A stretch of DNA of 64,000 nt from Acanthaster planci. Lineage: Eukaryota > Echinodermata > Asteroidea > Valvatida > Acanthasteridae. Location of the stretch: the NCBI RefSeq assembly GCF_001949145.1, contig NW_019091355.1, positions 5,529,926-5,593,925 of the forward strand, written 5' to 3'. The translations under genes and the position numbers were made by a program. Positions 13,489 through 23,772 of this stretch are shown piece by piece; the stretch's first letter is position 1; the number at the start of each line of letters is the position of its first letter. The notes beneath the pieces are model-generated. The model was not told the DNA's origin. It did no database searches and saw only the letters and a list, made by a program, of their open reading frames with translations.

Positions 13489-14784
13489 AAATACTGTAAC
13501 ACCTGCTCTCATGCTTTTTGAACAGTTCTGTTTTGTCCGTGGTGGAAGTACATAAAAAATTATACAATATGCAGCGTCATTATTCTGAATGGTCTTTGCT
13601 GATGTACAATACATGTTTAAACTGATGGCGTTTGTTAATCAAATCTGTTTCGAACCGACTTGCATTCTTACGAATTTGGTGAGAACTACGCCTCTTACCA
13701 AGAACAAATCTGTATTTACATTCAACTTGTGGAAGTTAGAGTTCAGTAGGGTCCGTGATGGACTAAATTTGCCCACGATTGACGATATTATCGGGTGCAA
13801 AACATACGGAAGGTCTTCCAGAAAAGAGCGTGAACAATAGAGAGTAAAAGTATAGCCTAGGCCACGAGTTCAGGTTTTCGCGAAGATGTGCGTGTTTTGG
13901 GTGGTTGAGATGCGCTTATTAGATGAATTAGGTTTGGTTTTAATTGAGCAGTTGTTATTCAGTTGTGTTCTACTGTCTGTGATGCATCGTTTTACAAACA
14001 TCTCATATGACTGAGGGAGAACAGGGAAACATTCAGAGCAGGAGGCGTGGGACAAGCCAGACCAATAAAACTGTGCCAGGCAGATGCTGTCTCTCAACTG
14101 AGAAAGCCTAACGAAACCAGTCTATATTTTCCTGCCTGGACCGAGTGCATCTCTGCATATTCTATATAAGCTATACATGTTGTATTTGAGCCACTTATGG
14201 CTGTTCTGTGTCCCCTTAACCCCCTGTTCGCTCGAGAGATGTCAGGGCGGATTAAACCGTGGTCGGTTGCAAGTCCAATCGGTTTTGATAAGTTTAATCC
14301 GTTATCAAATTAGAGCTCACACCATCGTCCCGCCTTGACCTCCCACACAGCTCCACGTTTTGAAAAACTCTGTCACTGCCCAAGAATGACTCGACCGTGA
14401 GGTCATTTTCTTCGCCGGATCTTAATCCCATCGATGACATCATTTATTTACACAAACAGCGCCCCCTATGTAATTCGGCGCGTTCCTGGGATGATGTTAA
14501 TTCAGTTACGTGCATAAAATATCCGCAAGCAGTGTCGCGTGTTAGTTTTGTAATTGTTCATAGAATCTGTATAATGCATGAACATGTTGTAATGCGAACT
14601 TTCTACGCACCATACTACTTCTGTCTACAGGGGACTGACGATCTGATGCTCTAAAGCTGTTGTAACATTGTTGAACGCTATGTTGGAGACAGTCATACAA
14701 GGTGTAAAAAAAAAACCCGATCTGTTCACTTGTTCAACATACGGTCTTTCCGTGCCGCATAATTATGGCGTAGATGCACCGCTG

Positions 14785-14920
14785 CCATTGTATTTTGGCA
14801 CGCATATCACAAAGTGGTCTGTTTAATTAGATGTGCATTGCGAGCGGCAAACGGATGTATTTCACCTAGAACCCTTTTATTACCATGTCGATGTTGAAGG
14901 AACCAAAGTGAGGAACCATG
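14785..14920. repeat. 136-bp tandem duplication, unit 1
   Basis: This unit runs from CCATTGTATTTTGGCACGC to GAGGAACCATG and is followed with no spacer by a second unit. Base-by-base reading shows no difference between the two. Perfect identity means the duplication is very recent, or is an assembly artefact. The unit has no recognisable gene. A chance open frame (14833-15033) crosses the junction. Confidence 0.9.
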
Positions 14921-15056
14921 CCATTGTATTTTGGCACGCATATCACAAAGTGGTCTGTTTAATTAGATGTGCATTGCGAGCGGCAAACGGATGTATTTCA
15001 CCTAGAACCCTTTTATTACCATGTCGATGTTGAAGGAACCAAAGTGAGGAACCATG
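14921..15056. repeat. 136-bp tandem duplication, unit 2
   Basis: This is the second unit of the perfect direct duplication. Its right end lies about 100 bp before the LINE remnant. A short (AC)n run (15091-15104) lies between them. Confidence 0.9.
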
Positions 15057-15090
15057 TAATTTAACGATCGAATGCAGCTCACCGAAAGGT

Positions 15091-15104
15091 ACACACACAC
15101 ACAC
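15091..15104. repeat. (AC)7 microsatellite
   Basis: Seven AC dinucleotides in a row between the tandem duplication and the LINE remnant. Confidence 0.8.
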
Positions 15105-15154
15105 ATTTGCTGACAGTGATACGGTTTTATACAATAGCCAGTCTCCATGCAATT

Positions 15155-16130
15155 AGAAAAGTTCAAGGCCTTTGATACTGTAAATCATGACATCCTTCTT
15201 TAATAAACTTGACCATTTAGGTGTACGAGGGTTGACCTTGGATTGGTTCAGGAGTTATTTATCAAATAGAAAGCAGTTTGTTTCATACGATTCTCATCAA
15301 TCTTGAGAGCAAACTATCGAGTTCCCCGAGATAGAACCATTATTATTCCACAGTTTCTCTCATATTTGATGGCACTGTCCGTAAACAGGTCAAAATTATT
15401 AAATTCCTTGGCCTTTACATAGATGACAATCTCTCTTGGAATAACCACATTGAAGTTAAATGCAGTGAAATCTTCAAAAATGTTGGGGGTCATAAATCGT
15501 GTGAAATATAATTATTTTTACCCGATTCTGTTCTGTTGACGTTGTATGACTCTCTTATTCTTCCATATCTAAACTAAGGCTGCATCCAAATCTGTTGTCT
15601 AGAGCTAGGTCTAGGTCTTCGCTCCATTAGAAATATGTGGAGACGCATAGACAATAGACCTAGCCTAAGGCTTAATTTCATTTGGAGCGTTGTCAGCCGC
15701 GCATGGCCTTAATTAACAAACTCGCTGCTTTGCAGAAGAAAGCTGTTTATTTTGTTAGCAATGCAGCTTACCTTGATCATACTACTCCATTTGGTTGACT
15801 AAATATCTGAAAACTGCATAATCTTTATCATCTCCACCCGGGCGTATTTATGTTTAAATATGTTCACAACATACTCCCACAAGTGTTTGATGATCTATTT
15901 TCATTTACAGCCTTTGTTCATTCACACGGGACACATCGTTCATTAAGAGGTGATCTTTCTGTGAAACAAAACAGAACACCATTTTTCAGAAACAGTCCAT
16001 TTCAGTGTGGTGTTAGATATGGGAATGAACTTGATGTTAAACTTAAAGAGTGTAATACTGTGGTTTCCTTTGCTACAAACTGAAGAAAACAATGATTACA
16101 TCTTATTCTGAGAGTGAAATGTAATCCTTC
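15155..16130 (+). pseudogene. Decayed non-LTR retrotransposon (LINE) reverse transcriptase fragment
   Basis: Three plus-strand pieces read as a LINE reverse transcriptase. From about 15162 the frame gives FKAFDTVNHDILL, a stop, then LDHLGVRGLTLDWFRSYLSN, typical of the early palm region. From about 15392 it gives KIIKFLGLYIDDNLSWNNH, typical of the region after the catalytic box. From 15720 it gives the connection-like segment LQKKAVYFVSNAAYLDHTT and, in another frame (15850-16083), FKYVHNILPQVFDDLFSF. Stops and frame changes separate the pieces. The sequence jumps from the first piece to the second within about 90 bases (15300-15390), so the segment that should carry the catalytic FADD/YxDD box is missing. 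No endonuclease domain lies upstream. This is a dead, 5'-truncated and internally deleted copy. The clade (Jockey, CR1 or related) was not resolved. Confidence 0.85.
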
Positions 16131-18954
16131 TACAACCTATCGGGTCTCCTCGCTGTTTTCCTGTCCGTATGCCCATTACTTGTTTTAAGTCTTGTGTTGT
16201 CTAAGGGAAAGGTACAAAGGCGTTGCTTCACCATTTTCCAAAAGAAGTGCACAAAGGAACCAGTCCATTCCAGAGATGGTGGTTGCTATGCAAAGCTTGC
16301 CCCGAATCACGAGGTATAGCAACAGTGTCTTTAGTCTGGGGAATTCAAATTGGTACGTTTCTATGCACTCGGATAACACACTGTATCAGAATTTATTCAA
16401 ATTTAACTCGCAAGTGGCTTTTTGGAATCAGTCGTCCAACTGACCTGTGAAACCTGCTTTAGCTATATCCAGTTTGGTTGCCTTGCATACCTTTCAGTCT
16501 CTTCAGTGGGTGTTTCTAATCTTGTCTTGCGCGAGCCAACTCCCCCCCCCCAAGAAAAAAGAACGAGAATACCCACTTTATTTTGTCCAAATCGAGTCTC
16601 CGTGTCTGTGGCTCTATTTCTTGGTTGCTGTGTCACGGTGTGTACATGTAAAACGTGTGAAAGCGGCAGCGTAGGTGTGCATGTACCTTTTGAATTTTAC
16701 AACCCCCCCCAACGGCATTCTTTATATCTATTTTGCAAGTTACTTTGCTTTGAAAGCTATTTCAAAGTCAATTTGGGCGAGCGTGCCTGAATAAAACACT
16801 GTGCAAACTAACAGCAGAGAATGAAGCTAATGTGATCTGATTTTCTTGCTTTAAGCGTGTAGGCCGGTCAGAAGAATCCTGCACTAAGTTCCGAGTAGGG
16901 CGATGCGTCACCAACTGCATGCAAGTGAAAAGCGTAACCTGCACTTTGTCAAGACTCGCCAACTCCTTTTTTCATCACACAAAGTTGACACCTAAATTTC
17001 CACGGAAGCTGGCAATCTGTGTGCTACAGCTGTCACGGCTGTGGTTGGAGACATATTTGTCATAGGGCCTGTATGTTTTGACCCACTCTGATTCGCGTGA
17101 ACCGAACACAGTGCAGGCAGAAGACATAATGTAGGCCTACATGTATTTGATGCCACTAAACCAGACACCAATCCAGATATTTCAGGCTGATGAACCAGTC
17201 GTTACAAGGATCCCATTACAGCGCAAACATCGGCTGCTTTCCTGATAATGAATCTTTTTCGACAGGAAAACAAAAGAAATTCCGTTGTTACATGTGTAGC
17301 GGGCTGGCCGAAAAAAAATGACTCCAGAGACTTCTTCCAAAGGCAAGATCGTTTTGCTGAAGCGCAATGAAATACTTGAATAAGGAAAACTGGTTCAGCG
17401 AATAAGTTTGGTGTTTATGATTCATCAAACGTTTACAATGAAATAATAGACTCACAATCTCAAATCCTGTAACCTTTTCAATTGTTTTAATGATAAAATA
17501 ACATACACTCGGAGTATGTACAACTGCAATGATACCTAACAAAAATGAAATCCGATTTCGGAAAACAATATTCCTAACTTGGCAAAAAGAACGAAATAGA
17601 CGAGTACTTGACGAAAAGCTTTAAAAAAATCAACATTGTGAACATCGATAAAAGTTTCTTCCCCCTAAAGAGAACGTGCTATCCAACACGTAGTTCACAA
17701 ACGTACTGAACCGTTTTAACAATGAGCAGCTACCCCCCCCCCCAATAGGCAATTTTTCTTTCCGTCCGTTGCAAAAAATACATCTCGACATTACAATGAA
17801 ATTGGCTCTCCCGTGGATGCTGACTGGCAGAGAATTATAAATTGCTAACGGTGAATATGAACGGATACCATAAATCATCGGGGGGTCTGGAAGCGCGCCT
17901 TATCACTGCATCGGACAGCGTGTAATTTATAAGCGACTCGACAACCCCGCGATGATAGATTGTATACTAGTAGCACCTCGGGTCCACCCCGGTCCTATCA
18001 AGTGCGCCATTCCTACAAACCAGCGGAAGATTTGGGGTCGGGTACTTTCTCTGTTTTCCTTTCGGGTGCACTAGTCAACATGTTGAAAACTGTGGAAATG
18101 AAGGGACTCAACAACTGAACGGGCAGCGTATAAGAATCGAGATAAACACGATTATTGATGGGGAAAATATGATGACTAAGGTTGCTGACAAGTGTGTGCT
18201 ATCACCCCTCGCATTGCTCGAGTTGTTAGAATCTTCATGTGAGGAAATACATGTTGTGTGTATATGCATGTAGTGGTCCGATAGCGCACTGAGGGAACAC
18301 ATCACCACTCGACAATGTCACAAGTAACACTAACCAAGAATTTACAAAGAGATTAAGAGAACAGATTCTCCTCCGTTAAAATCACATGCTGGTATGGTTT
18401 GAATTTGGAGTATAATGAACAACAGATAACGATTGGCAAATCGAACCCCAAACCATGAAGGCCAAATTCTATGACAGTACAATTATTATGCCTTAGCGAT
18501 TTCATTATTTAGAGACAACACTTTCATATTGTTTTCTTGTTTAACTTCGTAGATGAACCATTTCATCAGCCATCTCCCAAATTTGCACATCTTCCATAAG
18601 GAATGGCATGTTTTTTCTTTATGCACAAACCGATCAAACTGAAATACATGTATAGCTGTCTCGTGATTCATAGGTACATTTTTGACAAATACAATCATTC
18701 TTTGAATACGTATTTGAAATTTACAAATGAACGCTATACAATATTAACTTTATGGTAGAAAATATATACACAAACTTGTATATCAACTGTGTCAACTACC
18801 CGATGACCATCAGCTTCACATTGTACTGTAGACCATGGTGACACATGTACCTTTACAGAGTCAATTTAGTGGCAAAGGGAAACACAAGTGGCTTGCTTTT
18901 AAACCCGAGAAGTGAGTTGGATGTAAGTTTGAGAATCACTGATCGCTAGTGTTC
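16131..18954. other. Non-coding 3' flank between the LINE remnant and the zinc-finger gene
   Basis: No coding or RNA feature was recognised. The stretch contains C tracts at 16542-16551, 16702-16709 and 17733-17743, and several TACATGTA palindromes. The last few hundred bases should include the 3' UTR of the minus-strand zinc-finger gene. I found no AATAAA (TTTATT on the plus strand) in the 500 bases after its stop, so the end of the transcript cannot be placed. Confidence 0.5.
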
Positions 18955-20319
18955 TTAGTGTGGAAGTCCGGCTGTTGCGAATCTAGACTTGATGTCGTGG
19001 AGGGGGTACGGTGAATAATACGCACCCGTCGGTAGGCCGGGGAGTGCCGCGATCGGTGACGGGGTCTTGGAGTACGGATGATAACGAATGGCACCAACTG
19101 GACTCAGCGGAGTAGGGAAGCCTGGCTTGGGAAGTCCAAACGAAGCAGCGGCGGCAGCGGCGGCAGCTGCCGTGGGATATTGCATATAGTAGGCGCTCAG
19201 CTGAGCACCAAGCGTCGCACTAAGAGCCGACGATGTGGGGACTTCGCTGTTGGTCATGGTGTGCGTACGCAGATGCTGCAATAGCTCCTCACTGCTGGCA
19301 AACCGCTTACCACAACTGGTCGCCCCTGAGACCCAGTTACAGACGTGTCCGTGTTCTTGCGAGGTGGTGGTGATGGAGTGGGGGTACAGGTAGGGTGTCT
19401 GGTGGACACTGGATGCTACACTGCTGCTGAGGTAGGGGGACATACTCCCCGGGAGCGGTAGAGCGATCGGAAGGGGAGTATTCAAAGCGAAAGTGTCATG
19501 TCTACATTGTGTGCACCCGGATGGAGTGCCTGTCTGGTAGTGTTGGGCACTCTGGCAGTTTGTGCAATACGGGTCCCGGCAGATGGGCATGAGGGTGGTT
19601 CCTCCGTCCGCTGTCTTGACCCTGGCGTAGGCGGTATAGGGGGAAGCAGTGGCCGCCAGAAGGGGGTTCACATCGTGCTTAAGGGGGTGGACACTCACGG
19701 GGTCACGGGCCGCGACAGCAGGGTCGGGGTAGTACGGCATGTGACCTACAACCTGGGAGGGACACCCGCAGTGACCGGCGTGTGATGGGGTGAGGAGACC
19801 GTGCTTGTAATGTCCCGGGTAGCTGGAATGGTGAAGATGAGAGGGCGCAACTTGGGCTGCCTGGACGGGCGCGGTCGGCTTGGTGACGGTCACTGTGTCT
19901 TTGTGGCTGCCATCGCTCAACGAGGAATGGCCGGATTGGCTGGTGCTGGCATCGATACTCCCCGGGGTGGACGTGGGTGTGGTGGCCGGCTCCGTCTTGG
20001 CCTTCAGTGGTGGGGAGCGCGGGGAGTTGGAGGATGGCGGCGACTTTGCCTCCCTCTTCTCCTTCCCGTAGCCGATCTTGATGACCTGGGCGTCCCCCTC
20101 GCGCTTCTCGGGCTGCTTGTAGGGCTTGAACCCCGAGCTGGACTCTGGCAGACCGGCGGCCGTGGATGCCTTCTCTGGCGAGTGTTTACCAGAGGGTGAG
20201 TGGCGACCGATGGGGGTTGCTGCTGGCTTGGCATCATTGCTGCTGGGTGGTGGGTCTGGCTTGCCGATGCTGCTACACGTCTGAGCAAGCAATGCCAGGG
20301 GACTCTTCTTTGCGTCCAG
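18955..20319 (-). CDS. znf503/znf703-like: NET zinc-finger gene, exon 2 (main coding exon)
   Basis: The exon opens after the minus-strand acceptor TATCTCCAG and begins in phase 0 with LDAKKSPLA. It then stays open for 454 codons to TAA. All recognisable domains except the N-terminal leader are here. The sequence is GC-rich and rich in Ser, Pro and His compared with the flanks. Start-based open frames miss the first nine codons because no ATG lies there. Confidence 0.95.
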   Translation of the reverse strand: MDAKKSPLALLAQTCSSIGKPDPPPSSNDAKPAATPIGRHSPSGKHSPEKASTAAGLPESSSGFKPYKQPEKREGDAQVIKIGYGKEKREAKSPPSSNSPRSPPLKAKTEPATTPTSTPGSIDASTSQSGHSSLSDGSHKDTVTVTKPTAPVQAAQVAPSHLHHSSYPGHYKHGLLTPSHAGHCGCPSQVVGHMPYYPDPAVAARDPVSVHPLKHDVNPLLAATASPYTAYARVKTADGGTTLMPICRDPYCTNCQSAQHYQTGTPSGCTQCRHDTFALNTPLPIALPLPGSMSPYLSSSVASSVHQTPYLYPHSITTTSQEHGHVCNWVSGATSCGKRFASSEELLQHLRTHTMTNSEVPTSSALSATLGAQLSAYYMQYPTAAAAAAAAASFGLPKPGFPTPLSPVGAIRYHPYSKTPSPIAALPGLPTGAYYSPYPLHDIKSRFATAGLPH

Positions 20320-21550
20320 CTGGAGATATGAAAATAAGGAAGAAAAGATTTAGTCTCACTTATGTTTTTCAATCAGTTTTCTAGAGCCAAATCACAAAAG
20401 AGATAGAAAAACATATTAATTGTCAAAGGCATTTCACTTTGAATTGTCTCGTTTGAGGGTAATCATCCGAAATACTATCACACTTTCAAAAAAGAAATAA
20501 AAAGACATTTGACATTGACAATTCAATCATACAGAATAACATAGGTTATTTTGAATACACGTACAATCTATCAGAGAAGTAAATCCGAACATTCTGAATC
20601 GCTTAAAATATTCTCCCTCCATTCACATCCCCCACCCGTTCACGTTTTGAAGAAACCGTTTAATCAATACATAATAAGCACAGTTACAGGTCTGGCGCCC
20701 CTGTGATTTTGCATGGAAACACAATAAAGTACGGAAGTAGAACGCGCATCCGGAGGAACACAAGACGGGAGCGCAGGCGGGTGATCGCGGCAGGTATAGC
20801 CCAAGCCGCTGCTGGTCGGAACAGCAACAGTGACATTTCGAAGAGCCAGTTCTATCTTTTAATTAGAGATCAAAAATTCCTGCGTTAACAATCCCACGGT
20901 ATCTCTGAAAATCAGGACAAAGTGGCAAGCAGTCAGTCTGATTTGTCGCGGATGAAAACACCACTTCCACCACACAGACAGACGAGTTAGAACACACGAG
21001 TTTCATGTCAGGGCAACAAACAAAGGAAGCATATGACAAATACTTAGTTCTCTCAAGGGGCGGCTCAATAATGAACTTCACTATATTCGCGTTGGAGCCT
21101 GCAGGGTTGATGTAAACAAACGACATCTAACATCTGGTCGTTTGAATTTGAAAGTTTAAAAGGCATGTGCCATGTGATTGTGCCCGTATCGTGGCACAGC
21201 TTTACAACCTTCCGTGTTTTAATACCTTATTATGCAGTACATAAGTCGTATTAGCGCTTAAGTTCCAAGTGTTGGCGATTGTGACACGGCCAAAAGACGT
21301 GTTCAGCATAAACGAGACGCTTATGATTTAACTGCAATTTACTGGTCTTGAGAATTTAGAAGATGGTGTCGATTGTCGAGCGAGTTAAATGCTTTCAACT
21401 CGTAACAGTTGCGAGGAATAAGGAACAAATAAATTTTTCCATTAAGGTAGAGAGTTGTAAGTGGATCAGATAGACAGTACATACCGTTGTGGGCAAAGGG
21501 TCCAGAGGCTGCAGATATTCCGTATGCATAAGTGGTCTCGAAGCTAACAT
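18955..21550 (-). CDS. znf503/znf703-like: NET-family zinc-finger protein (Noc/Elbow/Nlz, ZNF503/ZNF703-like), two exons, about 476 aa
   Basis: The gene runs on the minus strand as exon 1 (21550-21485), an intron (21484-20320) and exon 2 (20319-18957, stop TAA 18957-18955). The splice join reads PLPTT|LDAKKSPLALLAQTCSS, the Sp motif that marks NET proteins. The model encodes about 476 residues. FKPY, the family's Groucho-interaction motif, is at about 86-89. A Cys-rich stretch (PICRDPYCTNC) lies near 267-277. One atypical C2H2 finger with C-x8-C-x12-H-x3-H spacing spans about 349-375, followed by a poly-Ala run near 405-414. The C-terminus has AYYSPYP. NET proteins are nuclear transcriptional co-repressors that work with Groucho in patterning of eye, limb or appendage, and nervous system. 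The single weak finger is thought to serve protein interaction more than DNA binding. The start at 21550 has an A at -3. An in-frame ATG at 21697 has a poor context. Vertebrates have two paralogues, and this copy cannot be assigned to either. Confidence 0.92.
20320..21484 (-). other. Intron 1 of the NET zinc-finger gene
   Basis: This is a 1165-bp GT-AG intron with donor GTATGT and acceptor ATCTCCAG. No coding feature was recognised inside it. It lies at the same place in the protein as the Sp-motif junction, just before LDAKKS. Confidence 0.85.
21485..21550 (-). CDS. znf503/znf703-like: NET zinc-finger gene, exon 1 (N-terminal leader)
   Basis: This exon encodes 22 residues ending in HTEYLQPLDPLPTT, directly followed by the donor GTATGT. 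It ends in phase 0, matching exon 2. The tyrosine-leucine-rich leader before PLPTT-LDAKKS resembles insect Noc and Elbow, and is looser against the vertebrate HPEYLQPL segment. The start is chosen at 21550 for its context (A at -3). If the ATG at 21697 is used instead, 49 more residues of unconserved appearance are added. Confidence 0.8.
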
Positions 21551-21848
21551 GTTGGTCGAGTAATAACCCAACGTACATGTACACTGTGCTGACGATAACA
21601 GGACTACGGCAACAGCAGTATCCCACACGATGCGAGTTCTATCACTGTCGAGTTCAGAATGACGAAGCGCTGGCAGGCTGCAGGCGATCAAACACATTCA
21701 TTGCTGCATCGTGAGTGGCTTGAAAACCGCACAAGCTTGCCCGGTCTGTGTGTGCCGCCCCTCTAGACAACACACAAAAACACAAATTTGCCGACAACAC
21801 TTCAAGTCAAACATTGAATTTACAACCCGAGATGAAGGGAATGTACCG

Positions 21849-21975
21849 CCAGCCAATCGCGTGGGCAGCCGGCTCTGGGTGGGAGTGCTGATTGGTGAAG
21901 CTGCGCGACTAGCTGTCACCGGCTCAGAATGATTGATACCCGATAGTGTCATTTGAGAATAGCCAGCCAATCACC
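21849..21975 (-). promoter_or_regulatory. CCAAT-box cluster upstream of the NET gene
   Basis: Three CCAAT pentamers occur within 120 bp: CCAAT at 21853-21857 and 21967-21971, and ATTGG at 21891-21895. All sit in AGCCAATC- or GATTGGTG-like contexts close to NF-Y sites. They lie 300-420 bp upstream of the chosen start codon. No TATA box was seen. The transcription start is not determined. The pentamer alone is common, so only the clustering supports the call. Confidence 0.35.
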
Positions 21976-22099
21976 GCGCTCGATCTAAATGCTCTTTGGC
22001 GTACAGCCAGTCGTGCGCGCTAGACTGTAATCAATCAACTTAGTGTCAGACTTGTCAATTTTGTCTGATTTATGTCAGCTTTTTGTTGTTGATAACGTG

Positions 22100-23420
22100 G
22101 CTCGAGTAATTTGAAAAACGGCTTTTGAAAAGGGCAATGATTCTGGGAGATAAATCGTTCCAATAATCGCAATTACTGTGTGACAACAAAGCGTCCCGCG
22201 CCGAAGCTGAATGGCACAACGAGTCTGTTCCCAGCCATCGACGGGGTAACTACGTTTGCTTGGACACGTTTTGTGAAGGCCAGGCTGTTTTTTTTTCTGT
22301 CCCTTCGTCCGGGGTTTGTTGAGTGGGGACCAAAGGGGGCATTGACTGGGCCTAGGCGGTAGACTTCAAAGGCCCAGACTCCGCGAGGAGATTTTTTTTC
22401 TTATCCCTTATCAATCAATCAATGGGTGAGCGAGCTGGGGTGTTCGCCGGGCGATCCAGATTGACACTTGGAAGGCGCGAGTGACAGGCCCGCTGACAGA
22501 TAATGGGGCAACGTCGGCAGTCATCAAAGCATGTCAGGCGGTGAATGGTATCACCCTCGCTATTGCCGCTTGCAGTGGTGGTGTGTGCCAAGGCTCTGGG
22601 CTTTCCTGTTAAAACAACTCAATGGGCTTATGCACCATGCACACTATGATACGACATAACGAATGTGTTGCTGTTTCAACGGCCCCAATATGGCGCGGCG
22701 TTGCAGGGAAGGATGTATGTACTGCATAGGCAGCTGTGAAATTGCTCGCTTGATGTTGTGTTCCCGCACAAACGTCCGGACCCTTTCTCGCACATTTCGT
22801 TTCCTTCGGTGGAGTCGGTGGCCATCAGACGTATACTTTTCGTAAATATTATTATCGTGAGTGAGGGGATATTTTCCCTCTGCCTCGAGCGGGGTGCTTT
22901 TGTGCCGTCTTGTTTGGCCAGGAAATTGACTTAAATTACAGCCTGATTAAGGCAAATCAATCGTGTTCTTTGTTGGTTGCGGCAATAGTTGGGAAGTTCT
23001 TGTGGCGGGGCCAGGAAAATGGGGAATAAAGGACAAGCTTTTTTTCCTGTCGAGTCGGGAGTCGTTTGAACCTTAGATCATTTATCAAGCCGCAATGGGG
23101 AAAAATAAACTCCTTTCTAGTGATTGAGGTGGGAGCATGATGCTTACGTCTCCCGTGGGCTGGGAAACGACGAAGGCCCGTCTCACAGGACTTACGGCAA
23201 TCTGTAATGGAGGAGTTTTTTACCCTCAGAAGTTTACCGGTGAATAAATCATGATATGATCGTCGAAACGTCTGGACTCACCAGACTCGGATCTTGGCCG
23301 ATGACATCGGATTAAACTTATGATTAGAACAGTCAACATTTCCAAAAGGAATTGATTTCCCTCCAAATTCCAAAACTAATTAAGGGTAATTTTAAACGTG
23401 GTGGGATAAAATATAGCTAG
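22100..23420. promoter_or_regulatory. Candidate proximal regulatory region of the NET gene
   Basis: No coding sequence was found. The region contains several homeodomain- or PBX-like words: ATCAATCAATCAAT (22410-22423), CCTGATTAAGGCAAATCAATC (about 22942-22962), GGTGAATAAATCATGATATG (about 23240) and AACTAATTAAGGGTAATTTT (about 23373). Such clusters are typical of enhancers near developmental genes. The words are short, and the call rests on density and location only. Confidence 0.25.
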
Positions 23421-23746
23421 GGGGCAAGGGTGACTGTAAATTTCTATGTGATTTTTTGCAATGTAAACTATTCCTATATCTTTGAGTGAACACTCATGGC
23501 TGACTCAAATGTTGAAATCTAACCTCCTGTATAATGGTATTAAAAATGAAATTGATTATTCATGATGATCAGAACATTATGTCAGATTAATGATTGACAT
23601 GTATCCACCCTTCAGTCAAGAAACGACTGCTGTCTCTAGAATCTAGCTTTTGAAGCTTTCACACGACCCAGAAAATTGAAAATTTAGTCAATGGGTGTAC
23701 CATGCTTGTTCATTCTGCGCGGCAGATTAATCAGTCCATGAAGACC

Positions 23747-23772
23747 CGTCATGATCATCATCATCATCAACA
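23747..23772. repeat. (ATC)n microsatellite
   Basis: An imperfect run of ATC triplets. It produces a spurious His-rich open frame on the plus strand. Confidence 0.65.

Larger units (their letters stand above)
1..14784. other. Gene-free 3' flank of the NET zinc-finger gene
   Basis: No exon, RNA gene or conserved domain could be recognised on either strand. The longest open frames are about 60-120 codons, carry no family motif and have low-complexity or random composition. The stretch holds the repeat copies listed separately, poly-C tracts of 8-11 bases (near 145, 378, 5451, 5734, 9843, 9914 and 11195) and an (ATA/TAT)n palindrome near 13461. Distal regulatory elements of the zinc-finger gene may lie here but cannot be picked out from one sequence. 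Confidence 0.6.

Noticed and set aside
14833-15033. Plus-strand frame with a repeated peptide
   Set aside because: It arises from the 136-bp tandem duplication read in two frames (136 is not a multiple of three), not from a protein repeat.
19801-20199. A 132-codon plus-strand frame over the NET exon
   Set aside because: It is the antisense shadow of the GC-rich zinc-finger coding exon.
21551-21697. N-terminal extension of the NET protein from the ATG at 21697
   Set aside because: The start context is poor and the added residues resemble no NET N-terminus. It is kept as an alternative only.
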